Positions 28,401-40,432 of a stretch of DNA of 64,000 nucleotides are shown here, one piece after another. Position 1 is the first letter of the stretch. Each line of letters opens with the position of its first letter. The notes beneath the pieces were generated by a model. It was not told the DNA's origin and searched no databases. It saw only the letters and a list, made by a program, of their open reading frames with translations. The translations under genes and the position numbers were made by a program. The stretch comes from Kryptolebias marmoratus (lineage: Eukaryota; Chordata; Actinopteri; Cyprinodontiformes; Rivulidae), in assembly GCF_001649575.2 (NCBI RefSeq), contig NC_051439.1:14630810-14694809 (forward strand), written 5' to 3'.

Positions 28401-31400
28401 CACCAGGAGCTTTGGCACCTTGCAAGGATTCCTTTTTGCTAGAAGTGAGTGTACAGTCTGTTCTACCAATTCAGTATTTTATTATTTCAGCTTCCTCTGC
28501 ACATTAAAGCCCATCTCAACTAAAATGTCTTATTTACCTGTACCACAGGCTCTCAGTCTGGCCTGGCATGCTGAAGCGATTCCTGTAGTTTGAGAAGTTG
28601 CTGTGGAGAGAGAAATTGGGAGAAATACAATTAGACAAACTGATCATACAATCTCCATTCCTTGAATACATAATAAGCAGCAATTAAGACCACAAACTGC
28701 TGCTTTCTCCTAGCTTGTGGCGCATACACCAGAGCTAAAAGAAGCTAAAAATAGATCCAAAATACACTCATGGTAATTCCATGCTTTCTCGAAAATATAC
28801 TGAGACAGCAGTTCCCGAGCTAACCATGTATGTTTGTTTTCATTCTTTTCTATATTCTCTTTTCAGCTTTGAAAAGAAAAAAAAAATCAAAACAACTCTA
28901 AACTTGCAGTGGTTGTATCTGCGTCAAGCTTGGTAAAAACTGCAGCAGATCTCTGGTCTTTAACGAAACGTACACACTGGCTACTTGGATGTGCATTTCC
29001 AAATTAAGGGTTGCGTAAAGCCTCCGTGACATCACCCCAAATCTCTGAATCACGGTCACTCACTGGAGCCAGATAATCAGAAATTGGTCAATGCCGGGGA
29101 GTCTAAGTGGAGATGAGGCTGGATAAGAAAGTCGGGGCCTTCCCATGTCAGTTATGTATTTTTGCCTCTAAATGCACCCCTTTCAAAACCATAATTTCCT
29201 GTTGAAAATAAAACTTTAATTTCAGATCATGTAGTCATTAGGACAGTCACAGTTTCAATTTTCAACTCTTATTGGTCCAAATATAGAAGGATCTTTGCAG
29301 TGACCAGTTGAACACTGCTCATTTTACATCATCAGATTAAAATGTGGTCTGATGATGGTTGATTTAACTGAAAACTCAGGAGCAACAAAGACAGAATTTT
29401 AAAATGTTACAAAGGCTGAATGATGGAAAAGGAAACAGCTCTCCAGCTAACAGCTAATCCACTGATCTCCTTTCACGGTTTTTACTTTCAGCATAAAGGC
29501 AGGACCCAGACTTCTCAATGGGCCATTAATCAGGCAAGGTGATGAGGATAATTGTTTTCTTATCTTACATAAGGGAGATGGAAAAAAAAAAAAAACTATT
29601 TCCTGAGCAGCAGCCCCTGTACGGCGAGACAACTCGGCCCTCTGTACCGACTGGGTTAACAAAAAAGTTTGAGGTTAAGTCGAGAAGAACTGCGTCACAG
29701 GTCAAGAGACAGAAATGGTACACAAAAAGAACAAACTTTTATGAATGCTGGATGGGATTAACATTAACGAGGCCTGCAGCTTCTGTGGACAGTGACGTCT
29801 CGTCTGAATTACTCGAATCATATTTCGGAGAAGGTAAACAACAGGGATGAGACCTCTTCCTGACCAAATCAGTCAGAATCATTTTTTCCACATTAAAGTT
29901 CTGATCAGGGTACTGAATCAGGAAAACACTGGTTCATACTCCCATCTTGTGGTTAGGAAAGGTATGAGCAAACATCTGGAAGCCTATTTCTACCCAGAAG
30001 GAATAAATAACAGCATTTTTTATCTTAATACATACTATAATCAGTAGGAATTCAGGAAGTGATGTAGCAGCATGCCGAAAGGAAAACTTAGCCTTTAAAA
30101 CCAAGCAAAGGCTTTAAAGGAGCTCAGCTGTGGAAAATCTGATTGAAAACAAATATGATTAGAATATGTTTGTCTTATTAATCAGGACTAAAAGATTCAA
30201 GGATAACATGAGTCATTTTCTCTAACCTCCAAATATATTTGTTTCCAAGTTCGATTTCATATAAAAAATAAAAATGTAACGGATGCTTAACTCAATTTGA
30301 AACAGACTTTCCATCCTCATCAGATCTTTCCCTTCATCATCTGTTGAGCTGAATCCACGCAGCATGATAAACAGAAGGAAGCAGTAATTATATTTCCTAC
30401 TCTCGTCTCGAGATATTGTTTCAAATGGTGACCGTTATTTCCCCATTTCCAAAGCAGGGATAAAGAGCCATCCACTGTGCTAAATGAACAAAGACAGTCT
30501 TGATTGGTGCCTCAGCATCTTCTGTGGACCCTCTGTTCTCATCCTGCTGGAATGCTGAGTGAAAACTTTTGCGGTTAGCCCATCTCAGTTGCTTTTCGCC
30601 CGTTTGGTTTCGAGGTTGGAAATATAGAGGAACGGTGAAAGAGAGCACAACAAACAGCAGCCACCAGCTGCTGGAATAGTTTTTGGGATTCTGAGCTACA
30701 CCACAGAACAAAACAGACATTTAGGTATCAATGGAGGCAAGAAGAGCTGGTTTTCAGGTTATGTAATGCAGCGAAATGACTCTTGATACTGGGTTCTGAA
30801 GTCGGGGTGCAGCGCCAAGAAAAAGAGACTACTGTTAACAGCTCTTTAATAAAACCCAGGCTGCAGACGCATTACACATGGAAAGGCACACTGGAGATCA
30901 GGCCTACTACAGCAGTGGCGAGTAAATATTATGCTGCAGGACTCGATAGATCTAAATGTTTCAGCATGCAAGACAAATACTGACTCCAGGCACATTTAAG
31001 GATCTGTTCGCTGCTGATTGTAATGAGCAAAAATCAAATAAAAGCTGCCAAGCATTTTGTTTTGGTCACACTAGTTTGTTAAATAAAAATAGCATTTTTA
31101 ATTTGATGCAGCACTGTTGTGTTTACATTTTAAGGATTATCATTAGTCAATCTGCATCTTGTTTTCTAGAGTATTAAACTGACTTTTTAAAGTAAAAATC
31201 CCATCAAATTGTGTAAAAAGTCCTTTTGACCAAACCAGAAAAGTCCAAAAATTTAAAGTTTACAGGATCGATTCAATCCAGTTTATTTATATAACGCAAA
31301 TTGACAACAAACAAATCTTGTGAATCAGACAGACATAAGCAGCAATTTGTCACAAAAGAACTAGTAAAAAAACTTCAATGAGCCTTAAAATCAAGGGCCT

Positions 31401-34400
31401 AAAATTTTTTTATGTGTAAAATCTTATCTTGCTGTCGTTTGTCCTTGTCTCGTCTGTCCACAACAGTTATTGGGGGGGAAATGCCCCCGACATATTCAGA
31501 AACGAATACCTAAAAATGCACGTCGAGCTGTCTCTATCACATGCTAAGTCCATGGAGTGAAAAGCAGACACTGGGCAGATAATTAATCCCAGGCAGATAA
31601 ATGTTTGTTTTGGAGAGCCTTGCCTTGATTAGACGGTGGTGGTTGCTGATGTGGCTCCAACACGGAGACACAAATACCTCCCATCTGTTCAAGAACTAAA
31701 GTGAAGAGTTCTCCAAAGAACCAAGTGTGGTCTATTTGGTACCAAAAACTGTGGCTTACAACACAAACCAGCCTCCCCCCCCCAAAAAAATGAAAAACAG
31801 CACGAGTCGAAGTTTTTGCATCTGCCTCTGTGACCTGACCAGACGAAGAAGGAGAAGGAACGTTTTAGTGTTGACGCCCTGATCAATGAAGCTGCCGCGA
31901 TGGAGAAGGTCAGGAGAGACATATACGATTGAATTCCACCTACTACGCAGCCTCGTGGTTGCCTGGACAGGTCATGTAGGGCACGTAGGCTGCTATGGAC
32001 TGGATCTGCCTCATGAACTCATCTCCGACTCGGGCATTGTCCTGGAACAGAGCCGTTCAGCCAGTAAACACGACGCCAAAGATTACTCTGTGAGAAAAGA
32101 AACTCAAGATAGATTGTTAGCCTAAGAACAATGGCCCGACAGCTAATCTGGGTGAAAGGGGATCGGGTTGTCCAACTCAGGAACGTTTCTGTAAACCTTT
32201 TGTTTCTGTTAGCCTCAGTTTTGTCATCACTGAGGTCTCCTTTTGCTTTGTCCATGTTTGTGGGTTTGGCTTTAGCTGTTCTTCATTAGTGTGTTTTATT
32301 TAAACTACGCGCAGTCTCCGTTTCTATGATTTTGGGTACTGTTAGGATTGATATGATGTATCACTTGTATGTTTTGATTTTATTATTTTACTGTGTGAAT
32401 GCTGAGTCACACAACAAAATAATGTGACATGTAATATGTAACTATTCTGTCTGTGGCTTTTGTTTTTTGTAACTTTTATACTTTTATTTAACAAATATTT
32501 TCTGCATAAAAATACATTACAGATCTACAATTCCTTTAAAAACATTGCTCTCTTTGAAATCTATCTTTTAGCTTTAACAACTCAGTTTCAGCTTTTTTTT
32601 TTAGCTAATTCCTTCAGTCATTTAGCGCTAAGTATTGACACTGCATTTTGGCAGAAAATACAACTTTTTGAGGGTTAACTTTTTAACACTCATTCAGGGA
32701 CAGTCAGGGACTACAGATTGTGCATTGTCCCTGTCAAATAAACTAATATTAAATCCCCTTCCATTCAGTTGGAGTCATTCACATTTGTTTAAAATGGAAT
32801 AGGTCTATTTTCCAGACAGATTTTTTTTTCTTAAAGTATGACTAGCATACAAAACAAACCGCACTGAAACCAGATTCTGTCTTAGATTTCCTCCGACTGT
32901 GTGACGACCTTTAGAAGCCCTGTGTGGTTTCTTTCCGCTCTGGTTGCTTTTACCTGCGACAACAAAACAACATCCTCCCCTCTTTTCTGTTTTTCTCCTT
33001 AAAAACATGGGTGAAACCACAGAGCATTTGTGAGACATTCCAACTGAAAACGTAGCTTGAATGAATTATGGTTGAGTTTTGAAGGGAGCTCTGCTGATTC
33101 TATTTATCCGTTTCTTCAAATTAAATAAAAAACATTAGTAATGCGGCAAAATTGTTTAAGGGAAAGGGATATTAGCATCCGATGGGCTCAGATATGTTAT
33201 TGGGACCTGTGGTTTTGAACTGCATCACTTTTTTTCATGAAATACTTGGGCGACATGACCCTGCTTCTCATCTTTCACCAAAAGGCTTAGGGCATCTCAC
33301 AGTAATGTTAATGTCCCGACCACAGCCGAGCGACTGTATGTGCCTTAATAATAAACAGTGGTTAACTTTGGGAAGAGGGCAGCTGAGGAAAGTGAAGTGG
33401 CTTATCTCATCTGTCACTATTGAGTTAAAAGAGCCTGGAGCGTCAACGAGAGAAACTCGCAGTCGTTGTCCTTAATTGAAACTAGGCACAAATTTAGTCG
33501 TTATTAAGAAAATAAGAAAGAAATCTGGGTGAAGTACCTCGTCCATGTCGTAGGCAAAGTCCCCTGAAAAGCAGAAAAAACAGATTCACAGATTAGAACT
33601 GATCTTCCAGCAGAGTTTAAGATTTTACTTTCCAACAAAGTGTAAAAAAGGAGATTTATGTTCAGCGAACTGCACCAATACAGTGTCAGAAAAATGTTTT
33701 TATCATGCATAAGTAAAATAACCAAGGAATTGTTTTAGAGGTGCTAGGAGACTAATTTGATGTTCGGATTGCAGACATCAGTGTCACAATAATCCTATAA
33801 TCATTTACTTTCTGATTATAGTGCCTCTTTATATTATTCTGTCTATATAATTTCCAAGCAAAGCCATTTTTATTTTGTTCGGCCTTTCTCATCACACTTC
33901 TGTTCACCTTTTAGCCTTGACTGACCTTTATCAAGCAGTTAGTTGTCTTACACTAATCCTTCTCTCATTAACATTAAGTCTGAACCAACTCCCAGTGATT
34001 CAATCTATTCTGCTCCTCTGATTGGTGATTTTTTTTTTCACTTTCTCAAGCCTGAGAGCCGAAGCTGTAAATTGTTTCCTGAGTCAAAGCAGACTGGGTT
34101 TTCCTCACCATGTTTGTTGTAATTCCCTCATGGGATTTTTCCCATTTTACGCCCTAATCTAATCAATTTACCTGTTGCTGCAGCTTCTCCTGACATTTCT
34201 TTCCTTAACTTCTCTCCTGTTGAATCCTTTAAAATATCAGATTTGAAAAAAAATATTTGGTTGGAGTTTGGGATGTGTTAGCGATTAGCCCAAATCTGGA
34301 CCTGTGTTGTAGAAATGAGGCCTAAAATTTTATTTAGATCAAATTTGGCTTTAGAATGTTGTTGTTTTTTTTAATCACCTCATCATCTGATCCACAGTCC

Positions 34401-35889
34401 CCATCCACTACCTTATTGAACTTTGCTCTGCTGCTGTTGTGCCTTCATAAAGCAAATAAAGAGTAGCAGCTGACTCTCACACAGTCTTTGGTCCGATTGC
34501 TTTGCACTTTTTTATACTGCTTGGATGTTTAAAACATGACCAAAGAGTGGACATTTAATGTAAATGGCTTTGTCGTCAAAGGTAATAGAAAGTAAAGAAA
34601 AATAATCTTCTCCAAAATTAAACGTTCAAGTCTTTTTGGTAAATCCATTTTCCAACGACATACACCTGCTTTCTGTTTAGATTTTACAAGCCACTCACAT
34701 TTTAAAGTGAGCTGAAAGAAACCCAACACACATTTTTTCAAAGTCAGTACTGTTAATAATTAATACTGCAGACATTTCTTTTGCAAATGAGCAAACTTAC
34801 AAAATTTGCTTAATGCAGTGTCAGGTATCTGTGCAAGACTGATGTTTTGAGCTGCTGTTAATAACATTAATTACTCTTTACTAGCTCTTTAAGTGCAGAA
34901 TTATAATCTTTACATCCACGTAGAGGTTACCTATGTGCAGTATGACATCATACATGCCGAGTTGAGTCTCTTTTTGCAGTCGAGCCAGAGACTGAGGGTT
35001 CTCATTGCCCAGATCTCCGTAAAATGCAAACCTGGGACTGAAACCTAAGCTGTCGTTCAGCGCAGTGAAGAGGAATCTATCGCTCCAGCCGTCATCGCCA
35101 CCGCAGTGATAGACTATAAAAATTAAAATTAATACGTGTTAAAAGGTGAGTAAGCCTGACAGGTCGAAAAACTAACGTCAGGGATACCAAAGCGCCACCC
35201 ACCGTACGTCGCAGCAGGTTTGAGGCCTGTAAGAGTCACTCTGTGGATGAACATCTTCCTCTTCTCCGCCCCTGAGTCCACAAACAGAGTGGCATCACCT
35301 TTGGCATTCATCTCAAAGAGCCGACCGCCCAAAAGACCATACTCCACCCTGCTCTGTGTCTTCTTAAAGGTGGTCCAGGTCACCACCATGGAATTAGGTA
35401 CTCCTGTAAACAAAAAAACATTTTAAAAACCTGCTGTATGAGAAATGTGATGCTCACAGATAGGCTGACATCAATTACTCTCACATTTCTAAAAGTCAGG
35501 TAATGCTTATGCTGCTAAGGCATTCACTATGACCTGTTTAACTACCATGACTATCACATGTCCCTTCAGCATACAGGAGCGTGATTCAGGATCTAAATTT
35601 AGCTGCCTTTTTACAGATTGATCAAATGCTACACAGTTAAAGATAATATCAGACGATTTAGTCTTGGCTTTAGTAATTATTATTGAGAGATTTAGATAAA
35701 ACATCTTACAAAACACAAAGAGGAAGTTGCATTCCCAAACTAAAACAAATGAGATTGAGGAGCAAGGGTTAAACACGTACCTGCATAGGAGAGGTGCACT
35801 TGCTCTGGCTGGGTCCAGATAGGAGGAACGGCAAACACAAACAGGGGAGCGAGGCTCAAAAAAGCGAGGGCAGCATGAGCTGGCACCAT
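25479..35889 (-). CDS. acp7: acid phosphatase type 7 (purple acid phosphatase-like)
   Basis: Thirteen coding exons on the minus strand: 35889-35781, 35403-35203, 35113-34931, 33563-33538, 32041-31944, 28600-28538, 27886-27772, 27620-27507, 26905-26839, 26565-26498, 26413-26342, 25976-25839 and 25544-25479. All introns are GT-AG and join in phase to give 439 residues; human ACP7 has about 438. Residues 1-20 form a signal peptide, so the enzyme should enter the secretory/lysosomal route. A fibronectin-III-like N-terminal domain is followed by the metallophosphatase domain. All seven expected metal ligands are visible: D137 (GDLG), D166 and Y169 (GDFAY), N201 (GNHE), H284 (GHRP), H334 and H336 (AHEH). 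This implies a working Fe/Zn phosphomonoesterase; its substrate is unknown. N-glycosylation sequons include NFS (207), NGS (351) and NAT (405). The start at 35889 was chosen because it places the hydrophobic signal at the N terminus; an in-frame upstream ATG exists at 36092. Confidence 0.93.
28601..31943 (-). other. acp7 intron 5, with repeat fragment
   Basis: The largest acp7 intron (3.3 kb). Around 31266-31330 it holds 'attcaatccagtttatttatataacgc', the wording of a dispersed fish repeat that usually reads 'attcaattttatttatatagcgc'. A C-rich/A-rich junction lies near 31775. No nested gene is seen. Confidence 0.6.
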
Positions 35890-35916
35890 TCTGACGCTGA
35901 GTCGTCGCAGTGAATG

Positions 35917-36400
35917 CCTGGCGAAAGAAGCCACAAATCCAACAGCACTGTCACTTCAATCACATGATCCAAAACTCACAGGAAACTGAAGCGCACTGTC
36001 CTGCCCTCAGGGACAGCTTTCAAAGTGCTGAGCGCCAGTAAAACACCGACTCACAGACCGTGTTTTGGTCCCCGGGTGAAGGAAGTCCTCATCAGTTAAG
36101 CTGCAGAACCAAAAACAGCACAGTCAGCGAGAAGGACAGAAATCAGCTGATCTTGTTTTTCATTGTGCTCTGCAGGGAAATTAAATGAAAAAGGTCAAAC
36201 CCACACGCCAAGGCTTGCAGATCAAATGAAGCACGAAGCACAAACACGGTGACAACTCAGGAAGATTATACCACAGAAGTTTAAATTAAAGCTAAAACGT
36301 ACCTGCAAACTTCAGTCCTGTTCAGCTGACTGTGAAATCACCTGACTGGTTTGAATAATAACTTCCAGTAAAAATCTAAAACATGTTGACACAACAGCCG
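35917..36400 (-). promoter_or_regulatory. acp7 5' region with candidate leader exons
   Basis: Splice signals suggest two upstream exons. One ends at 36303 (GCAG|GTACGT donor). A 46-nt exon spans 36100-36055 (acceptor TTCTGCAG, donor GTGAGT) and is followed by an acceptor at 35919-35918 (TTTCGCCAG), so the start-codon exon would be 35917-35781. The 46-nt exon contains an ATG at 36092 in frame with the main protein, adding 22 residues. The exons are inferred from signals only. Confidence 0.5.
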
Positions 36401-36545
36401 CTAGAGGGTGTCCGGTGCCCCTCAATCTAAAATGAATAGAATTTATTTATACTCTTGTACTGGGCGGTATCTAATGTCTGCTAGCTCTTCTGAAAGAATG
36501 AAAGGGAATGATCTAATTTATCAGCGTTTGGGAAACGAAAACACG
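36304..36545. promoter_or_regulatory. head-to-head acp7/katnbl1 promoter region and katnbl1 exon 1
   Basis: The outermost acp7 donor (36303, minus) and the first katnbl1 donor candidate (ACACG|GTGAGT after 36545, plus) are only about 240 bp apart and point away from each other. Both transcripts therefore probably start inside or close to this segment, as with many divergent vertebrate gene pairs. There is no TATA box at an obvious position. The katnbl1 leader exon is taken as non-coding because its frames do not lead into the protein. Confidence 0.5.
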
Positions 36546-37348
36546 GTGAGTACGACAGCTGCGCCATGTAGAAAGGTCTTTGGACCTGAAAAGTGTTGTA
36601 ATGCGGCGACTTTCTATCGGTGTGCCTAAACAGCTGTAATTTACCCGTTTTTAATCTCATTAGCTGCTAGCTAAATTGCTTAATTATAAGCTACCGGTTT
36701 GCGAAGATCTTAACTTAAGTTATGAAGTCACGTACGATAACAAAGCTGTTTTATTTTGCCTCTAAGAGACTTACACTTTGACAAACCATAGTGAACGACG
36801 GTCTCCGAACCCAGAAAGTCCACTGCTCAGAATAAATAATGAATAAATGAATAAATCTTTACACTTTTAACACGAACGCGACCAACGGCAGTTCAACCGG
36901 AGCCACTACCTACGCCATTGTATAAAAAAACAATAACAAAGCCGAAAGGAATTATGGGATATGGTGTTTTTTGTCGCTGACTTTGCTTCAAGTAAATTAA
37001 CTTGAAAAATAACAAAAAAATATATATTGCTACGTTTTATTGTTATTGTTTAAATCAGGTTACAAACGATAGAACAGCAAAGCTAAAGTTCAATGCAATG
37101 ATTGCCAGATTAAAATAAATTAAAAAAATTAGAGAACATTTTATTTAAAGTAAAGTTTATGCTTATATATATATGTATAGTACAAAGATAAATTAAACTT
37201 TAACCTAAAGCTATTACTAATAAACTTAGTTTATTCTCATCGGGCCACTGATTCTTCCTTTTAGGGACACAAATTTCTATTTTGATTGAGCTTGTAGTAC
37301 AGCTAGCTTTTTAAAAAATAACTATAAAATGGCTTCTCCTTTATTTAG
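36546..37348 (+). other. katnbl1 intron 1
   Basis: About 800 bp between the leader donor and the acceptor TTTATTTAG at 37348. The stretch near 36880-36960 is the least AT-rich part and includes CGCCATTG (YY1-like) and 'aattatgggata'. An alternative katnbl1 start site there is possible but unproven. Confidence 0.45.
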
Positions 37349-37353
37349 ATCTG

Positions 37354-39304
37354 ATGGACTCCAGCAGCGAAAACGGGAAAGGCATTCATTCTGAGGCAGC
37401 ACAGTACAGAGTAAGCTATGCTCATAGGAGAAATGCAAAACAGGTCAGCTAAGTGACATTACGGTTCATAAATCAGTTTTTTCCATTTTTAGGCACTTGT
37501 TCTTCACACCCTGTTGTGTTTCTAAATGCAGGTGGAATATGACAAACATGAGGAGTTCAACAAAAAAAGGTATTCCATCCAACATTTGTGTGTCTCTGCT
37601 TCAGTTGCACTGCAGTTCTGCTCAGCATGTTTGAACATTTTACAATATCCAGATATCCAGTTAGTCGCTCTGGCAACAACAACCCGGGAAGGCTGAAGAG
37701 GGTCGTGTCATGCAAGAGGAAAACCCACCATCTGACAGTAGTTCGACGGAAACAGCTCCGATCTGGGAGGAATTTAGATGCAACAAACAAGGAAAATGAG
37801 ATGAAACATTTGCAAGACGCACAGCAGGACATATTCTTTATGGACCCACAGGAGTTCCCACTAAATGTCAGCCATTACAATAATACCAGTGAAAGTGGTT
37901 CTGAGCAGACTGACTTCTTCACACTCTATGAGGTAACTATCACAGACCACTCTGCCCATGTCACACTTGTCTGGTTTTCTCTAATACAAAAAACATCTGA
38001 ACATAATGGCTTTATTTCTAGCTCAGTAAAGATCACAACACAATGACTGATGTGCTGTTTGGAAGAAACCTGAGACTGAAGGTGGCGTTAACATTGTGGA
38101 AGAGAAACTTTGGAGAGCTGCTGACATATTTTCTAAAGTATGTACCGTGTAATTATTAAATATGCGTTGTGCAGCACGTTCCCAAGAATTGCAAAGAAAA
38201 GTCACATCATTTTCTTTCTTCAGAATTCAAGACACTGGTGTTCTTGTTGATTTTCTCCCTCTAATATGCAAATGGTAAGCCATTTTTAAATTCAAAACAC
38301 TGGGCACTGACAAGAAAATAATTCATTCATAGCTGTGTTTGCTTTTATTTAATCGACAGCATCGATGAGGATTCAACCAGGATTAACATCGGCTGCTGTG
38401 TTGACCTATTTCCTCTCGTTAGGCAAGTCCTCAGCAAGCCATATGAAGAGTGAGTGTTCCCGCTGCTTCCTGTTTGCAACTAAAACACATAATGCACTCA
38501 AAAAACAGAAAACCATCTGCACATCATCACCACATACAGGAACTAAAATAATTTTACCTGATATCGTCTCCTTCGTAGGTATCAAATTATTGGTTTTAAG
38601 TGGATACATTCGGTTTTAAAAAACTGGTGGGAGGAACTTCAAATGAGTGGCTTCAGTGGATCAGCTTTACCCCAGCAAGATAAGTAGGTCTTTTTATTAT
38701 TGAATGTTTTTTTCCTGTGGTGACACTGAGGTGCAAAACAGAACAAGAAGAAAAATAACCTCGTATAACCTTTAAAAATAAGCTCGTACAGTAATGTTGT
38801 GAAAGCAAACAAAAGACTTGAAAATGACACTGTGCCTGTGGAGATTCTCAGTCGTCCTGGTGATGGTGACCCTGTTCTGTGAAGGTGCTTGAACCGAACG
38901 TGAACTGACTTTCTCTGTTAGTATTGAAAACATTTGCTGTTCATTTGAAAGCCGTCTTTATTTGCAACTGAATGGTAACAAATTTTTCAATATGTTTTTC
39001 ATACTTACTGATTTACTTGTTACAAAGTGACAGTCAAATAATCTTACATCCATTTTCCTTTTTTTTTCTTTTGCACAGAAATTTCCAGGTTTTTAATCAT
39101 CAGTTGTGGGAGTTGTGGAAGCAGGACCCTCTGTTGAAATCTGTTCCAGCTGTGGCAGGAGAGATGGCCAATGTGAGGGCAAAATAAAGAAGTCACAACA
39201 TTGTGTGTACATATTTTATATTTTACTGTATAAAAATGATTACTCTTGTTGTTTATTTTTCCCCCTCACAGGTTATTGGTTCGTTCCTGTTTCAACTTAA
39301 ATGA
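37354..39304 (+). CDS. katnbl1: katanin p80 subunit B-like 1
   Basis: Nine coding exons: 37354-37443, 37532-37569, 37653-37932, 38022-38137, 38224-38274, 38360-38449, 38579-38683, 39079-39172 and 39272-39304. All introns are GT-AG, the phases agree, and the product is 298 residues (human KATNBL1 about 304). The N-terminal third is basic (around residues 56-82), fitting nuclear/nucleolar targeting, and contains a KEN motif at 89-91 (TNKENE). From about residue 140 the protein is the con80 domain, recognisable from DVLFGRNLRLKVALTLWKR, GCCVDLFPLV and the WWEEL region. In the family this domain binds katanin p60 (KATNA1/KATNAL1) and tunes microtubule severing. The WD40 propeller of KATNB1 is absent, as expected. 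Exon 1 has a second in-phase donor after 37410 (AGA|GTAAGC) that would give 287 residues. The start is the first ATG after the exon acceptor. Confidence 0.92.
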
Positions 39305-39379
39305 CAGAAGCGAGGATCCAGATTCCATCTTTGTCTGTCATCAGCTGCTGTAACGACCTTGTTAGCTTTTGTGCTTTTA

Positions 39380-39385
39380 AATAAA
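39380..39385 (+). promoter_or_regulatory. katnbl1 polyadenylation signal (proximal)
   Basis: AATAAA 76 nt after the stop codon. A second AATAAA lies at 39611-39616. Either could end the transcript. Confidence 0.5.
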
Positions 39386-39616
39386 AACACAAAGATTGTG
39401 CTGGTGGATCTGTGAGTCTGCAATTCATCCTGAAACAGGGAAGGCGCAACAGCAATTCATATATGAAAAATGTAATTCTCTCTTCAGTGATCAAGTAGGA
39501 CGTTGTAATGATCATGAATTTGTTTTTTTTTTAAGTGCCTCAATCATAAGTTAAAAAAATTGTATTATTGTATTATACTATATTCTTGTTGCTTTGACTG
39601 TTTTAGCTACAATAAA

Positions 39617-40432
39617 ACCTTTTTTACACGAAGATTGTTCCTTATCCTTCAGATGCCGGTGGCCCACTCAGCCTTGACCCGAGGAAGCGTCCCTTCTCTG
39701 TTGTGATAAAGACAAAACTAATCATGTGAATCACTGACAAACAAACAAGAAATTTTGCACGTCATGGCGAACATGATGGCAGACATTTTAGAAGTTGTTT
39801 TGCTGTTTTCTCTGAATACAATCTCATCAGTTTTCATCAAGGCATTTGTGACTGATTATCACAGAAAGGTTTATTTAACTGCACACTGGCATCGAATCCC
39901 ATCTGATTTGCTTGAATATATAGAGAGATTAAATCACTAAAGCATTGATCTAAAGTGACTGATTGAAACTTTGAGGCTTTTTTCCCACTTAAGTGAACTT
40001 TGGCCTCAGGCGCTGTTGAAGTGATTAAAATAAGGCAGAGATATGGGTTTACATTTGGGTTTATCTCACTTGATACAGATAAGAGGAGGTTTGGTCTCTG
40101 TAGTGTAATGTGGATCATGGGTCTAAAGTCCAGCTGTAACTGGGTTGGAGAGGCTGCAATTCACTGAACTCTGAATCTGAGCTCTGCAATCATGTTTGCA
40201 TTCAAGTGCTTTTTATTCAGACTGAGTAGATGAACACGGTACCAGGGGTGGTTCTGGTGTATCAAATTTCTACATCCAGTTTCCCCAGCTCAAAGTAAGC
40301 ATTACGGTTTTTATACTTCTTTGCAACGTTTTGTAGTGTGTTTTGTATTTAATTCAGTAAATCTTCTAAGCTTGCAACAGCGTACTCATAACAGTAGGTA
40401 AACTCAGTTTGTGTGACAGAAGACAGCGAAGG
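39617..40432. other. intergenic/promoter region upstream of the fibrinogen-domain gene
   Basis: About 800 bp between the distal katnbl1 poly(A) signal and the next start codon. It should contain the promoter and 5' UTR of the fibrinogen-domain gene. No clear TATA box or other gene is seen. Confidence 0.5.

Noticed and set aside
31886..32125. Plus-strand 79-codon frame
   Set aside because: It is the antisense shadow of acp7 exon 5 on the minus strand.
37588..37652. N-terminal part of a 152-codon open frame overlapping katnbl1 exon 4
   Set aside because: It lies in the intron; exon 4 begins after the AG at 37652 and continues the frame from exon 3 through a split Arg codon.
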